A stretch of 64,000 nt of DNA from Henricia sp. BOLD:AAB3569 (lineage: Eukaryota > Echinodermata > Asteroidea > Spinulosida > Echinasteridae): positions 1 to 64,000 of the forward strand of contig JBBELK010000930.1 of the NCBI GenBank assembly GCA_037783545.1, read 5' to 3'. The notes below the pieces were generated by a model. That model saw nothing but the letters and a program-made list of their open reading frames with translations, was not told the origin of the DNA and did no database searches. This document shows positions 25,787-34,850 of this stretch, piece after piece. A program made the translations under genes and the position numbers. The first letter of the stretch is position 1. The number at the start of each line of letters is the position of its first letter.

Positions 25787-25804
25787 TGGCGTCGTAGGCA
25801 GGAT
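25787..25804 (+). promoter_or_regulatory. Candidate tRNA primer-binding site
   Basis: TGGCGTCGTAGGCAGGAT starts six bases after the 5' LTR. TGG complements the CCA end of a tRNA, as in most LTR retrotransposons. I cannot assign the primer tRNA without comparison to the host tRNA set. Confidence 0.55.
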
Positions 25805-26313
25805 TGGATCGATTGGAGGCGATGACACCCTGGATGCCAACCCCTGATGGAGTGACTGATGGTCGACTAACCTGTGTAAGCCCAGCCCGGCAGTTACGCA
25901 CCTAGTATTACTGTTATACTTGTATAATAACACATTGTCATAGCCACCTTTCTGTGTAGAAGGATTTATGCTTTGCATATATGGCTTTCAATTTTGACTA
26001 AGTCTTATTGCTTAGTTTTTCACCCAAGCATTTTGATTGCTATTAGCTTCTAGTGCGTGTGTTACTAGACATGTCCGAGTATAATTTTGGGAACTGACCA
26101 ATTATTTCTCGACCATAGTGTATTGGTGAATTTACCCACTATGTACTGTATGTAAACTTAAGTTGTGCAACCTACATGTAGTTGTGGAATTGTGTATCCC
26201 TTTACAGGTTGTGCCCCAACTAGGGTTTCCTTTCTTGGTTTAGAACTTGCATATCTCCGGATGGTCCTTGCATTTTGACATTCTGACTTCAATCTGCATC
26301 ACTCAGTTCAGCA

Positions 26314-27402
26314 ATGGCCTTGCCAGAGTGCCTGGCCGAAGCCATTACAAAATCTAACGAAGCCTTGGCCGAAACACTTGCTAGCGCATTCAAAAACCTA
26401 AAGTATCAGCGAGCCTCAACCGTAAAGCTCTCAAAATTCAATGGGCGCCCCAAAAAGTCGGGTGACCCAACACTTAACGAGTGGTTGGATGGTGTTGATG
26501 CATATTCGCGACAGCTAGGGCTCAGTGATGAGGAAAAACTAAGTGTGGCAATTGACTACCTTGGGGGCGATGCCAAAGAGGAGATCCGTTGTTGCCCAAA
26601 AACAGAAAAATGCGAGTTTGGCAAGTTAGTTGCCGTGCTAAAATCACGATTTGGTTCAAAGGAAACCGTGCAAACATTAAATTGCACATTTTACACTAGG
26701 AACCAACTAGAAGGGGAAAGCCTTGAAGACTTTAGTAGAGCTCTCATGCGGTTATATGACCGTATGGAATTAGCTTCGATAGACCCCAACGAGAAAAAGG
26801 CATTGAAGCAACTTAAGCAGGGTGCACTAAAAGAACAGCTAATTCGTGGCGTGCGTGACACAATGGCGAAGCGCGAACTACGTAGGCTGGTTCACGAAAA
26901 TCCACAACTTCCTTTTTTTCAATTCCGTGAGCTTGCGTTGAAAATTTTTAGGGATGTAGACTGTGAACCTGTGACAAGTCCTCCTACATATTCCACAACT
27001 GGGCCGAGTGTTCTGACCCCACACGTGGATGCCGTGACTTCTTCGAAGGGCGCACGCGCGACCAGTGAAATTGAGTTGCTGTCTGGGCTGCTGGAGGGCC
27101 AGAAACAGCTGCGCGAATCAGTAGAGCGCATTGCACAGCACCAAGTAGACACTAACAAAAATATTCTGATGCTAACAGAAGCTATTGCGACCAGAGGGTC
27201 TATCCGCCCTGAGAGGCCACAGCAAAACCCCCAAAGGCGAAAAAGCACTGTGCAGTGCACTTACTGCAACAAAACTGGGCATGCCTTTGAGAATTGCTTT
27301 AAGAAGAAATATGACCTAAAGAACGTAAATGACCAGAAAGCAGGTAGTCAGCCGAAAATTAGCGACGTACATGTGACGGAAAACATGTCGCCTCCGTTGT
27401 AA
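26314..27402 (+). CDS. gag: Gag of the gypsy element
   Basis: Structural protein forming the particle and binding the element RNA. 362 residues from an ATG in good context (GCAATGG). The middle part (about residues 45-185) has the look of retrotransposon capsid: LNEWLDGVDAYSRQLG, then KSRFGSKETVQTLNC, FYTRNQLEGESLEDFSRAL. Near the C-terminus is a single CCHC zinc knuckle (C315, C318, H323, C328; CTYCNKTGHAFENC) followed by a lysine-rich stretch, the nucleocapsid-like end. Its last 40 bases overlap the open pol frame, which is shifted by -1. A 533-bp leader separates it from the LTR. The frame is intact. Confidence 0.92.
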   Translation: MALPECLAEAITKSNEALAETLASAFKNLKYQRASTVKLSKFNGRPKKSGDPTLNEWLDGVDAYSRQLGLSDEEKLSVAIDYLGGDAKEEIRCCPKTEKCEFGKLVAVLKSRFGSKETVQTLNCTFYTRNQLEGESLEDFSRALMRLYDRMELASIDPNEKKALKQLKQGALKEQLIRGVRDTMAKRELRRLVHENPQLPFFQFRELALKIFRDVDCEPVTSPPTYSTTGPSVLTPHVDAVTSSKGARATSEIELLSGLLEGQKQLRESVERIAQHQVDTNKNILMLTEAIATRGSIRPERPQQNPQRRKSTVQCTYCNKTGHAFENCFKKKYDLKNVNDQKAGSQPKISDVHVTENMSPPL

Positions 27403-30400
27403 AGGGCAACACTCCGGAGGACGACGAAAAGCCCACATTTTCCCCTATTGTTTATAATGTAAATAAGGTCTGCACGGAGGCTGATCGAGGCAAACTTTTT
27501 GCAAGTTGCCCTACTGCCGAGATTTTGATCAGTGGAGTTCCAGCCAAGTGTGTTCTTGACACTGGGGCTGAAACTTCAATGATCTCTTCGGAATTTTACA
27601 GCAACCATCTGGCCAAAGTAGTTGGGGAATTAGGTAATGTGGGTGGATTCTTCAAGCTGTTAGGCGCTAACCATCTTGAGATACCGCTCGAGGGTTATTT
27701 GGAAGCTCAGGTGGAAATTCTTGGTCAGAAATTCCCTGCTAGTTTTGTCGTTTCTAGCAAGAAAGAGTGTCCCAATTCTAGAAATAAAAGCATGCCAGTT
27801 TTGCTGGGATGCAACATCTTGAGAAAGGTAGCATTAAGTGCAAAATTTTTGGAGAGCTGTCCACCAAACTCGGGGTGGGATTTAGCAATTCGTTGGTTTC
27901 GCTCCGTTGCAGCTGGTAGTATGGAAATGAGGGTTCCTGGACCTACAAAACTCATGCCCCCGGTTGATATTTTAACTAATGGTGAAGAAACCATACAGCC
28001 AGGGACAGCGAGAGAGATCCACTGTGTGTTAAGTGGTTTATCAACCGAATCATGTCGTGGACTGATGTTAGTCCAGTCACACCCACTTTGTTCGTCCGAT
28101 AGTGCAGATGATACCGAGGCTGTGTGCCACGTTATTGAGGGCGTTCTGGAAATAGATGGGCCTGGTGTCTCATTACTGGTTGCTAATGCAGGCTCTAATC
28201 CATTGCTTGTCCCTTCCTCTACCAAGGTGGCTACTGCAACCAAAGTTGGTCTGACAGAGCAAGTTATGGTCGATTCCTGTGAGGACAGCTTCCGTGTTTC
28301 TGTCCACAGTGTGGTGGCAGATACGTCAGAGATGTCTGGCAGTGGTGCTGACACTTCTGAGCCAGTGGGTTCAGATTGCTCTGGGCATAGTGATGCACAG
28401 AGTTCATGTGATCAGCAGCGGGAGTTGTTTTTATTTCCTGACGGGACAGACTTTTTGCTGCCTCATGGGATCAGCTTAAGGAATATGAGCGCCACAGATG
28501 CACCGTTGGCAGCCGAATTGATTCGGAAGCACCAGGGCGTATTCTCCCAAGGTGCATTTGACCTAGGCTATACAGACCTAATTCCACACCAGATCAGTCT
28601 TTCAGACGACAGGCCAGTTAACTTACCATATCGTCGAATTATCCCTAGCCAAATAGCAGAGGTGAAAAAGCTGCTGCAGGATTTGCTTGACCGGAACATT
28701 ATCAGAAAATCAATGAGCCCATATGCAAGCCCTATTGTGCTGGTGAGGAAGAAGGATGGGCAATTTCGCCTATGTATCGACTATAGGTGTCTCAACGTTA
28801 AGACACATCGAGATGCATTCCCTCTTCCTAGGATTGATGAGACCCTGGAGTCACTGGGAGGGGCTAAGTTATTTTCTTCCTTAGACTTAGCGCATGGCTA
28901 CTTTCAAGTAGCCATGCACCCAGACTCGGTGGAAAAGACGGCCTTCAGGGTTCCTTGGGGCTTGTACGAGTTTCTTCGTCTTCCCATGGGGCTCTGCAAC
29001 AGCCCCAGTACCTTCCAGAGGATTATGGAGTCTATTTTTGGAGACTTGAACCTCTCCGAACTCGTCTTGTACTTGGACGACCTGCTTGTCTTCTCTGACA
29101 CATTTGATGAGCATTTGAGGAGGTTGGATAGGGTCTTCAGTCGGCTTGAGAATCATGGCCTAAAATTAAAAGGCACCAAGTGCCAGTTGTTCTGTACTTC
29201 TGTGACACACTTGGGTCATATCGTAAGTGATCAGGGTATCGCTGTGGACCCTAGCAAGATCGAGAGGATAAGGGACTGGCCAACCCCAACAAACCTGGAG
29301 CAGTTGCGCTCCTTTCTGGGCCTCGCGTCCTACTATAGGCGCTATGTTAGCGGCTTTGCCAAAATTGCGGCGCCTTTGCATGCCCTGAGCGGTAACGCTC
29401 TTGAAAAAGTAGGGAACTCTAGGGGGTCTCTGGGTTGGTCACCCGAGGCTGACGAAGCCTTTAGGGTCTTGAAAAGGGCCCTTTGTAACACTCCTGTCCT
29501 GTCGTATCCGCGATTTGACCGCGACTTTGTGCTCGAGATCGATGCGTCCCTCAAAGGACTTGGGGCATGCTTGTCTCAACGTGACGATTCTGGTTGTCTT
29601 CACCCAGTGGCGTATGCCAGCAGGGGGCTTAGAGGGGCAGAGCGGAACTATTCCGACCTCTCTAGCTTTAAATTAGAACTTCTCGCCCTAAAATGGGCTG
29701 TATCAGAGAAGTTTAGGGAATATCTTTGGGGTAGACATACTGTAGTCTGGACTGATAACAGCCCTGTGGCACACTTGCAGACTGCTAAGCTGGGTGCCAC
29801 GGAACAGCGTTGGGCTGCCCAGTTGGCTCCATTTGACCTAGAAATTAGGTATCGCTCTGGGCGAAGCAACAAATGCGCAGATGCGCTCAGCCGGAACCCA
29901 CCTGAAGTGGCTGATGTTCAGATAGCTTGTGTGTTTCAGACTTTGACCGATAATACATCCGTCCCAGTAAATATGAGGCACCCTAGCCTGGATCACCCCG
30001 TTGGAAGAGAAGACAAATCAAATCTATCTGACAGTGGCATGCCCGTGGTGGCACCTTCGGTGTTCCCATCCTACTCTCATGATGATCTGAGGGGGATGCA
30101 GAGACAAGACGAAGCAATTGGAAAAGTGTGGAGTCTTTGGGACCGTCGCTGGGATCCTGGTCAGGGTTCCCTAGAAGGTGATAGCACCAGTGCAGAAGTC
30201 AAAGGATGGATCAGGGAGTGGCCACGTCTGGTAGAGCATCGTGGTGTGTTATACAGATCAGTCGAGGACCCAGGCCTTGGTCAGGTCTTACAGTTGTTGG
30301 TACCAAAACGTCTGCGAAAGGTAGTCCTTGAAGCATCGCATGACCAGTGGGGTCACCAGGGCGTAGGAAGGACCCTCAACTTTATCAGACGGCGTTGCTT

Positions 30401-31616
30401 TTGGCCGGGGATAAGTGGCTACGTGCGAGATCATATCCGGAACTGCTACCACTGTACGGTCTCCAAAGCACCTACACCGACAGTGCGACCACCCTTGAGG
30501 CACTTACTAGCCTTCCGCCCACTCGAGAGGTTGGCTATTGACTTTTTGAAACTTGACCGTGGCCGAGGAAATTTCGAGGACGTCCTCGTTATGACGGACT
30601 CATTCACAAAATTTGCGGCAGCCGTGCCATGCAAAGATCAGACAGCACATACGGTGGCTCGTGTTTTACAGAATGAGTGGTTTGCACGTTATGGGATACC
30701 AGCACAGATCCATTCGGACAGAGGGAGAAGCTTTGAGGGTCACTTGGTGCAGGAATTGTGTGTGCTGTACGGAATAAAGAAGACGAGAACCTCTCCTTAC
30801 CATCCTCAAGGGAACGGCCAAACAGAAAGATTTAATAAGACGCTTTGTAACCTAATTAAATCTCTGGATAGCCAAAGCAGAAGCAGGTGGCCGGAGTTAC
30901 TCCCTTATCTCGTCTTCATATATAACAGCACACCTCACTCTGTTACTGGCTTTGCGCCACATACCCTCATGTTTGGCCGAGAACCCCTTGTGCCCATTGA
31001 CCATCTCATCAGCAATACCGACCGAAGCTGGAATGAGGACGCTGTTCGGCGGCAGGCCACGTTTATTAAGCGTGCACATAAGCTGGTGAAGGACCGCATG
31101 ATTAGTGCGGCAGCCGCAAAAAAGCAGCGTTACGATAAGCTAGCAAGTGCCAGCCCTCTTCCAATTGGGAGTAGAGTGTTGATTAAGCAGTGTTCTTTCA
31201 CTGAAAGGCATAAACTGAGCAACCACTTCGGCGAGAAACAATATGTCGTAGTCAAATGCAATACTGCAAAAGACCTGTTTGCAGTTAGGCCTGCTCTAGG
31301 TGGTCCAGAGAAATGGCTCAACAGAAAAATGTTGATCCTCGACCCGAGAGGAGAGCTCGTCATGCGTAAAGATCCATTACGAGGGTTGCCTACCGTCACT
31401 GACTGTTGTTCTAATTCCGATGCAGGGTCAACTTCAGACGAATCCGATGAGGAGCCACTAGTTTTGGTGCCACAGGAGCTTAAAGAGCCCACGGTGGAGC
31501 AGCCTCCTTCTAGTCAGGCAAAGGACATTGATTCCGCAGACGGACAACAACCGCGGCGCTCCAAACGCCTTCGACAGAAGCGCTGTTTGGGCAGCTGGCC
31601 AACCGGTATTACCTAG
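27363..31616 (+). CDS. pol: Pol polyprotein: protease, RT, RNase H, integrase
   Basis: Open in the -1 frame from 27363 (after TAG at 27360-27362) to 31616; it has no early ATG, so expression by -1 frameshifting from gag is likely. Numbering residues from base 27525: aspartic protease DTGAE at 12-16; RT with YLDD at 516-519; RNase H beginning FVLEIDAS (D673); integrase zinc-binding HHCC region from H939 (H-x3-H...C-x2-C); catalytic core D1006, D1065, E1101, spacing D-58-D-35-E. The C-terminal ~60 residues before the tail resemble the GPY/F-type module, and the tail is acidic then basic (RRSKRLRQK). No chromodomain recognised. All catalytic residues checked are present and no stops interrupt the frame, so the protein may be functional. 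Confidence 0.95.
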   Translation, partial: RRTCDGKHVASVVKGNTPEDDEKPTFSPIVYNVNKVCTEADRGKLFASCPTAEILISGVPAKCVLDTGAETSMISSEFYSNHLAKVVGELGNVGGFFKLLGANHLEIPLEGYLEAQVEILGQKFPASFVVSSKKECPNSRNKSMPVLLGCNILRKVALSAKFLESCPPNSGWDLAIRWFRSVAAGSMEMRVPGPTKLMPPVDILTNGEETIQPGTAREIHCVLSGLSTESCRGLMLVQSHPLCSSDSADDTEAVCHVIEGVLEIDGPGVSLLVANAGSNPLLVPSSTKVATATKVGLTEQVMVDSCEDSFRVSVHSVVADTSEMSGSGADTSEPVGSDCSGHSDAQSSCDQQRELFLFPDGTDFLLPHGISLRNMSATDAPLAAELIRKHQGVFSQGAFDLGYTDLIPHQISLSDDRPVNLPYRRIIPSQIAEVKKLLQDLLDRNIIRKSMSPYASPIVLVRKKDGQFRLCIDYRCLNVKTHRDAFPLPRIDETLESLGGAKLFSSLDLAHGYFQVAMHPDSVEKTAFRVPWGLYEFLRLPMGLCNSPSTFQRIMESIFGDLNLSELVLYLDDLLVFSDTFDEHLRRLDRVFSRLENHGLKLKGTKCQLFCTSVTHLGHIVSDQGIAVDPSKIERIRDWPTPTNLEQLRSFLGLASYYRRYVSGFAKIAAPLHALSGNALEKVGNSRGSLGWSPEADEAFRVLKRALCNTPVLSYPRFDRDFVLEIDASLKGLGACLSQRDDSGCLHPVAYASRGLRGAERNYSDLSSFKLELLALKWAVSEKFREYLWGRHTVVWTDNSPVAHLQTAKLGATEQRWAAQLAPFDLEIRYRSGRSNKCADALSRNPPEVADVQIACVFQTLTDNTSVPVNMRHPSLDHPVGREDKSNLSDSGMPVVAPSVFPSYSHDDLRGMQRQDEAIGKVWSLWDRRWDPGQGSLEGDSTSAEVKGWIREWPRLVEHRGVLYRSVEDPGLGQVLQLLVPKRLRKVVLEASHDQWGHQGVGRTLNFIRRRCFWPGISGYVRDHIRNCYHCTVSKAPTPTVRPPLRHLLAFRPLERLAIDFLKLDRGRGNFEDVLVMTDSFTKFAAAVPCKDQTAHTVARVLQNEWFARYGIPAQIHSDRGRSFEGHLVQELCVLYGIKKTRTSPYHPQGNGQTERFNKTLCNLIKSLDSQSRSRWPELLPYLVFIYNSTPHSVTGFAPHTLMFGREPLVPIDHLISNTDRSWNEDAVRRQATFIKRAHKLVKDRMISAAAAKKQRYDKLASASPLPIGSRVLIKQCSFTERHKLSNHFGEKQYVVVKCNTAKDLFAVRPALGGPEKWLNRKMLILDPRGELVMRKDPLRGLPTVTDCCSNSDAGSTSDESDEEPLVLVPQELKEPTVEQPPSSQAKDIDSADGQQPRRSKRLRQKRCLGSWPTGIT

Positions 31617-31912
31617 CTAGATTACTGACTGTATTGCTAAAGCGACTTGGGGCCTTACTGTTTTAATACATGCATTGAAGAGGGTTGCCTGCGTTGAGCA
31701 GGACATGGTGTATTGCCACCTCTGTATGCATGCTTGTCTGTCACAAGGCCTGGTAAAAGTTTCAGTCCCATATGTTAAGTCACATATGCTACAGTTCAGG
31801 TCCTGACTTTAATACTTGTTAATGTGTTTTAGAAATTGCTGCTTATATACTTCTGTAGTTCGGGAGTTCCTGTATAAACGTTAAATTCGCCGTACCTTTC
31901 TGTTATTTGGCA
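31617..31912 (+). other. Pol to third-ORF spacer with candidate splice acceptor
   Basis: Non-coding spacer of 296 bp. A pyrimidine-rich run ending in CTTCTGTAG (AG at 31857-31858) lies 55 bp before the start of the hydrolase gene and could serve as a 3' splice site, by analogy with spliced env messages. This is inference. Confidence 0.35.
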
Positions 31913-32515
31913 ATGTCTGCGAAGCCCCATGTTTATTTGTTTGGGCATTCTTTCGTAAAAAGGCTAGAAAGGAAAGCCTACGTGGAACACCGGTCCGTAC
32001 AGGATTTGATTGGACTGGCAGGGGAAATTGAACTAAGTGTGGAAGGTTATCCAGGCTTAACCTACGATAGGTTGTTTGGTAGTACAGACCATTACTGCCA
32101 TAAAATGCAGTTGAGGCCCGTAGATGCATTATTAGTTGATATGGGAACAAACGATCTTTGCAGTTTAGAGGTTACGCCTGATGTTCTTGTACAAAAGACA
32201 TTTGAATTCCTGCGTTTGTTAGAAAGCAAAGGGATATCATCCCACCAGGTTGTGTTCCTATCCATAATACAAAGGTCTACAATCTCTAGAGCTGGACAAG
32301 CCTCTTTGTCTACCTTCAACCACCGAGCAAAAAGATTTAATTCGCTCTTTGGCCTCAGGTTGAAGTCAGTTTGTCATAATGTACATGTCTATGCACAAAA
32401 GCGAGTAAACAATCCTAAGTACTTAGATGATGGATGTCATCTGAACGCCAGTGGCATGGTGAGGTACTGTAAAGGGCTTCGTGAGGTTATAATTCGTCAT
32501 GCGCTTCACTGTTAA
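31913..32515 (+). CDS. SGNH/GDSL-type hydrolase-like accessory protein of the gypsy element
   Basis: 200 residues from ATG 31913, in a different frame from pol. It shows all four SGNH blocks: LFGHSFVKRL near the N-terminus (nucleophile Ser13; GHS replaces the usual GDS), EGYPGLTYDRL (Gly45 or Gly48), VDMGTNDL (Asn80), and DDGCHLN (Asp173-x-x-His176). Spacing and length fit the single-domain esterase/lipase fold. No signal peptide or membrane helix is apparent, so it is probably intracellular. Related esterase domains are known in ORF1 of CR1-type LINEs; finding one as a separate gene in the env position of a gypsy element is unusual to my knowledge. Substrate unknown; a role in membrane or lipid interaction during particle assembly or intracellular movement is speculation. 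The frame is intact in a young element, suggesting it is retained for use. Confidence 0.85.
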   Translation: MSAKPHVYLFGHSFVKRLERKAYVEHRSVQDLIGLAGEIELSVEGYPGLTYDRLFGSTDHYCHKMQLRPVDALLVDMGTNDLCSLEVTPDVLVQKTFEFLRLLESKGISSHQVVFLSIIQRSTISRAGQASLSTFNHRAKRFNSLFGLRLKSVCHNVHVYAQKRVNNPKYLDDGCHLNASGMVRYCKGLREVIIRHALHC

Positions 32516-32853
32516 ACCTTCCTCTTGTTTTGTTGAGATGACATCCTAGTTGCATAGGCATACATGTGTTTTGATACGACGGGTTTACTCTAAACTAAAC
32601 AAAAAAAACAAATCAGGTTTTGGATCCTGAGACAGTGATTACGATTATAGTTAGATTCCCGCTTTACCTTAAAAAGTTAAGAGTGTAACATTTGTTCGAA
32701 ATGTTCTTCCAGATGAACATCAAATCCCTTTATGTGTTAACTTAATGATGCTGTTCCCGTTACACAAGAAGTGATGTTTCCTGTAATTATTTTGTATTTG
32801 TACGACATTTCAAAAAGGACCATCCGGGGCGTATGGTGTTCAAGTAGGGAACT
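32516..32853 (+). other. 3' untranslated region and polypurine tract
   Basis: Non-coding DNA between the hydrolase gene and the 3' LTR. The immediate pre-LTR sequence AAGTAGGGAACT is the best polypurine-tract candidate, though short and broken by T and C. Confidence 0.5.
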
Positions 32854-33844
32854 TGTGGGGATTGCCCCTTTAATTTGACCTCTGACCCGTCTCTATAGTT
32901 ACAAACCTATTTACATGTCACGCAGAGCTCGAAAGAAATCTAGGCGCCACTGTGTGAAGTAGTGCCGCCCAGTATTAGGACGAGGTTCTACTCCTAATCG
33001 CATATGTAAAACCAAGAACAGTATGTTGTCTCGCATAGTGCTGTGTACCCTTGGGGATACTGGTCAGATGGTATTTTAATTCGTTATGTAATTTGTAGTG
33101 CATTGTACCGCGCATCGATATGCACTCTTGTAAGCTGTACGTTCATTTCGCGGTTTCGGCCTTTTTGCCATGTCTGACTGCCTGGCAGCGGGAGTTTGTC
33201 GCCAGAGCTGAGCTCCAAACGTGCAGAATTGTTGCAGTCCTGCAACTCCAGCCTACTCTTTTTGGCAAAGGGAATACTCCCTTCACCCCCTGGCATCTGG
33301 GTGAGTGAAATTCTGAATCTCTGGGCATATCTTTGCGATGGTACAAAGCCGTTTTGGGGTTATTGTTGACAACTTTTTGTAAAGTACATGGCGCATGCAC
33401 GTGTACACGTACATGTACTATGCGTAAATTGTATGGCTAGCCTGGCGGACAGAGCCATTTGTCGTGCATGCTCCACGTAAACGTTGTCTAAGGGTTGCGT
33501 GCTGTGCGCACTGTTTATTTGGATAGCCTGGATTCCAGAACGTTATATAAATGGCTATTCTTTGACAGAATGCATTCATATTGTGAGTGCTAGGGCTGTA
33601 CGTAAGTTGCCATAATTATATTGTATTATTCCTGATGTTTAATAAGTTAATTAAGATTTCTTTGTTTTGTTCATTGATAGGGTTTTTCTTTTACTCGGTT
33701 GGTATGATGAGGAAATAAATCAGATATCATCAAGAACATATAAATCCAGCAGTGGTCCAGTCCATCCCTTACTCGGAGGTCACTCTCCGCCCCTACGGAG
33801 GCTCACGCCCCGCCCCCCAGCTGATGCACACCCGTCTCGCTACA
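32854..33844 (+). repeat. 3' LTR
   Basis: 991 bp, identical in length to the 5' LTR, offset 8,064 bp. Only T33643 versus G25579 differs in my reading. Followed by the TTAA target duplication. Confidence 0.95.
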
Positions 33845-33977
33845 TTAATAAAACTATTGCAAAGTATTGCAATGTTCGAGATTGAGGAACGTATTCTATT
33901 CATTTGTTCCCAGGTGAAAGCAAAGCACAGACAATAGTTTCTTATACACGAATCCGGTTCCTAAGGACTCCTTCCCT

Positions 33978-34192
33978 GCAAGTCCGCCATAGCTGGGGGC
34001 CATCCACTGCCATGGACTGGGCGCTTTGTCTTGTTGTTAAATCGAACAGCGCACAACGCGTACGCGTACACAGGCTTCGCAAGCAAATAAACGCGCAAAA
34101 TTGTTCGAAGTGACAACATAATGTAACAGCATATCATCAACACAAAACCCACAGTTCATGGCACTGGATGGCCCCCAGCTATGGCGGACGTA
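33978..34192. mobile_element. ~215-bp hairpin MITE
   Basis: Left end GTCCGCCATAGCTGGGGGCC and its complement at the right end (to 34192) form inverted repeats of about 33 bp, extended with interruptions (CATCCACTGCCATGGAC versus CATGGCACTGGATG). Located between the gypsy 3' LTR and the inverted-repeat complex. Non-coding. Confidence 0.65.
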
Positions 34193-34456
34193 CATGGACC
34201 ATGACTTTGCAGCTCGGATTGGTGTATACTGTACCTTTTTTGATACATTCAGATCAAAGCTCATGTGACTCATGACGTCACCGCGAAATCAAATCTATGC
34301 ACTCATAATATACATTCAACATGTTGTGACTTAAAATGAAAACATGTCGTTGTTAAGCAACAAGCGTGCGCGTTGCGCGCGCTTTAAACGTGACTGCATC
34401 ACACGCGCAGGCTCTCCAATAAGTCAGTTGCGTGATAGATTTGCATAAATCCTAGA

Positions 34457-34553
34457 GTCCTGCCTCTGCGCTATGGCGCTCGCATCATAATATAGTCATG
34501 TACCAGACTACCAGGCCGTTGGCAAAGGTTGCCAAGTGGCAAGTTGGTGCACG
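34457..34553. other. 97-bp insertion with CTAGA direct repeats
   Basis: Flanked by CTAGA at 34452-34456 and 34554-34558. The right arm near 40365 has the single uninterrupted sequence (complement of AATCCTAGAACATG). Origin unknown; no inverted tips seen. Confidence 0.6.
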
Positions 34554-34565
34554 CTAGAACATGTT

Positions 34566-34850
34566 GTTGTTGTTGTTGTATATTTTATGGCATCTTCGGC
34601 AACTAAGGCCCTTTATGCCATCAACTATACGGTTTTAGCTTTAACTATACTATATTATCAACTTGAGATGACGAAGAAGGAGTTGCAGTTTTAGAAGTGG
34701 GAGGAAAACCCCCAGAGAAATGCCCCAGGGGAAAACCCACGCGGTCAAGTAGGGACTGCAAACCCAATCCACATACACGCCCCGGATTCGAACCCGGGAC
34801 CCCAGAGGTGAAAGGCGAGGAAAGAACCCGTACGCCAACCCGACCGCCCC
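34566..34850 (-). mobile_element. tRNA-derived SINE (copy 1) with 13-bp target duplication
   Basis: Minus-strand SINE. Its tRNA-like head, at the high-coordinate end, keeps a B box GGTTCGAATCC (about 34789) and an altered A box (TTGGCGTACGG). The body contains GTGGGTTTTCCCC and TTTTCCTCCCACTTCT, and the 3' tail is an (AAC)n run (GTTGTT... on the plus strand at 34566). Target duplication GCTAGAACATGTT occurs at 34553-34565 and 34851-34863, and the opposite arm at about 40360 shows the unoccupied site. The A and B boxes indicate RNA polymerase III origin. Confidence 0.92.

Larger units (their letters stand above)
24790..33844 (+). mobile_element. Complete Ty3/gypsy LTR retrotransposon with an SGNH-hydrolase third ORF
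   Basis: A 9,055-bp element bounded by two 991-bp LTRs (TG...CA) and flanked by TTAA at 24786-24789 and 33845-33848. Reading by eye I find one LTR difference (G at 25579, T at 33643), so insertion was recent. Order inside is leader with primer-binding site, gag, pol (protease, RT, RNase H, integrase), then a 200-codon SGNH hydrolase gene, then the 3' LTR. RT before integrase and the DD35E integrase place it in Ty3/gypsy. No premature stop is seen in any of the three genes. The third ORF sits where errantiviruses and retroviruses place env, but it is not an envelope protein: it has no signal peptide or membrane segment. Confidence 0.95.

Noticed and set aside
25020-25797. Open frames repeated at 33084-33885
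   Set aside because: They lie in the two LTRs and are identical only because the LTRs are; they overlap in several phases and match no protein.
31913-32515. Envelope protein
   Set aside because: Position would fit env, but there is no signal peptide, transmembrane segment or cleavage site, and SGNH motifs explain the sequence.
34780-34850. tRNA gene on the minus strand
   Set aside because: A and B boxes are present, but the sequence continues into a SINE body and tail, has target duplications, and occurs in four copies; it does not fold as a full tRNA.
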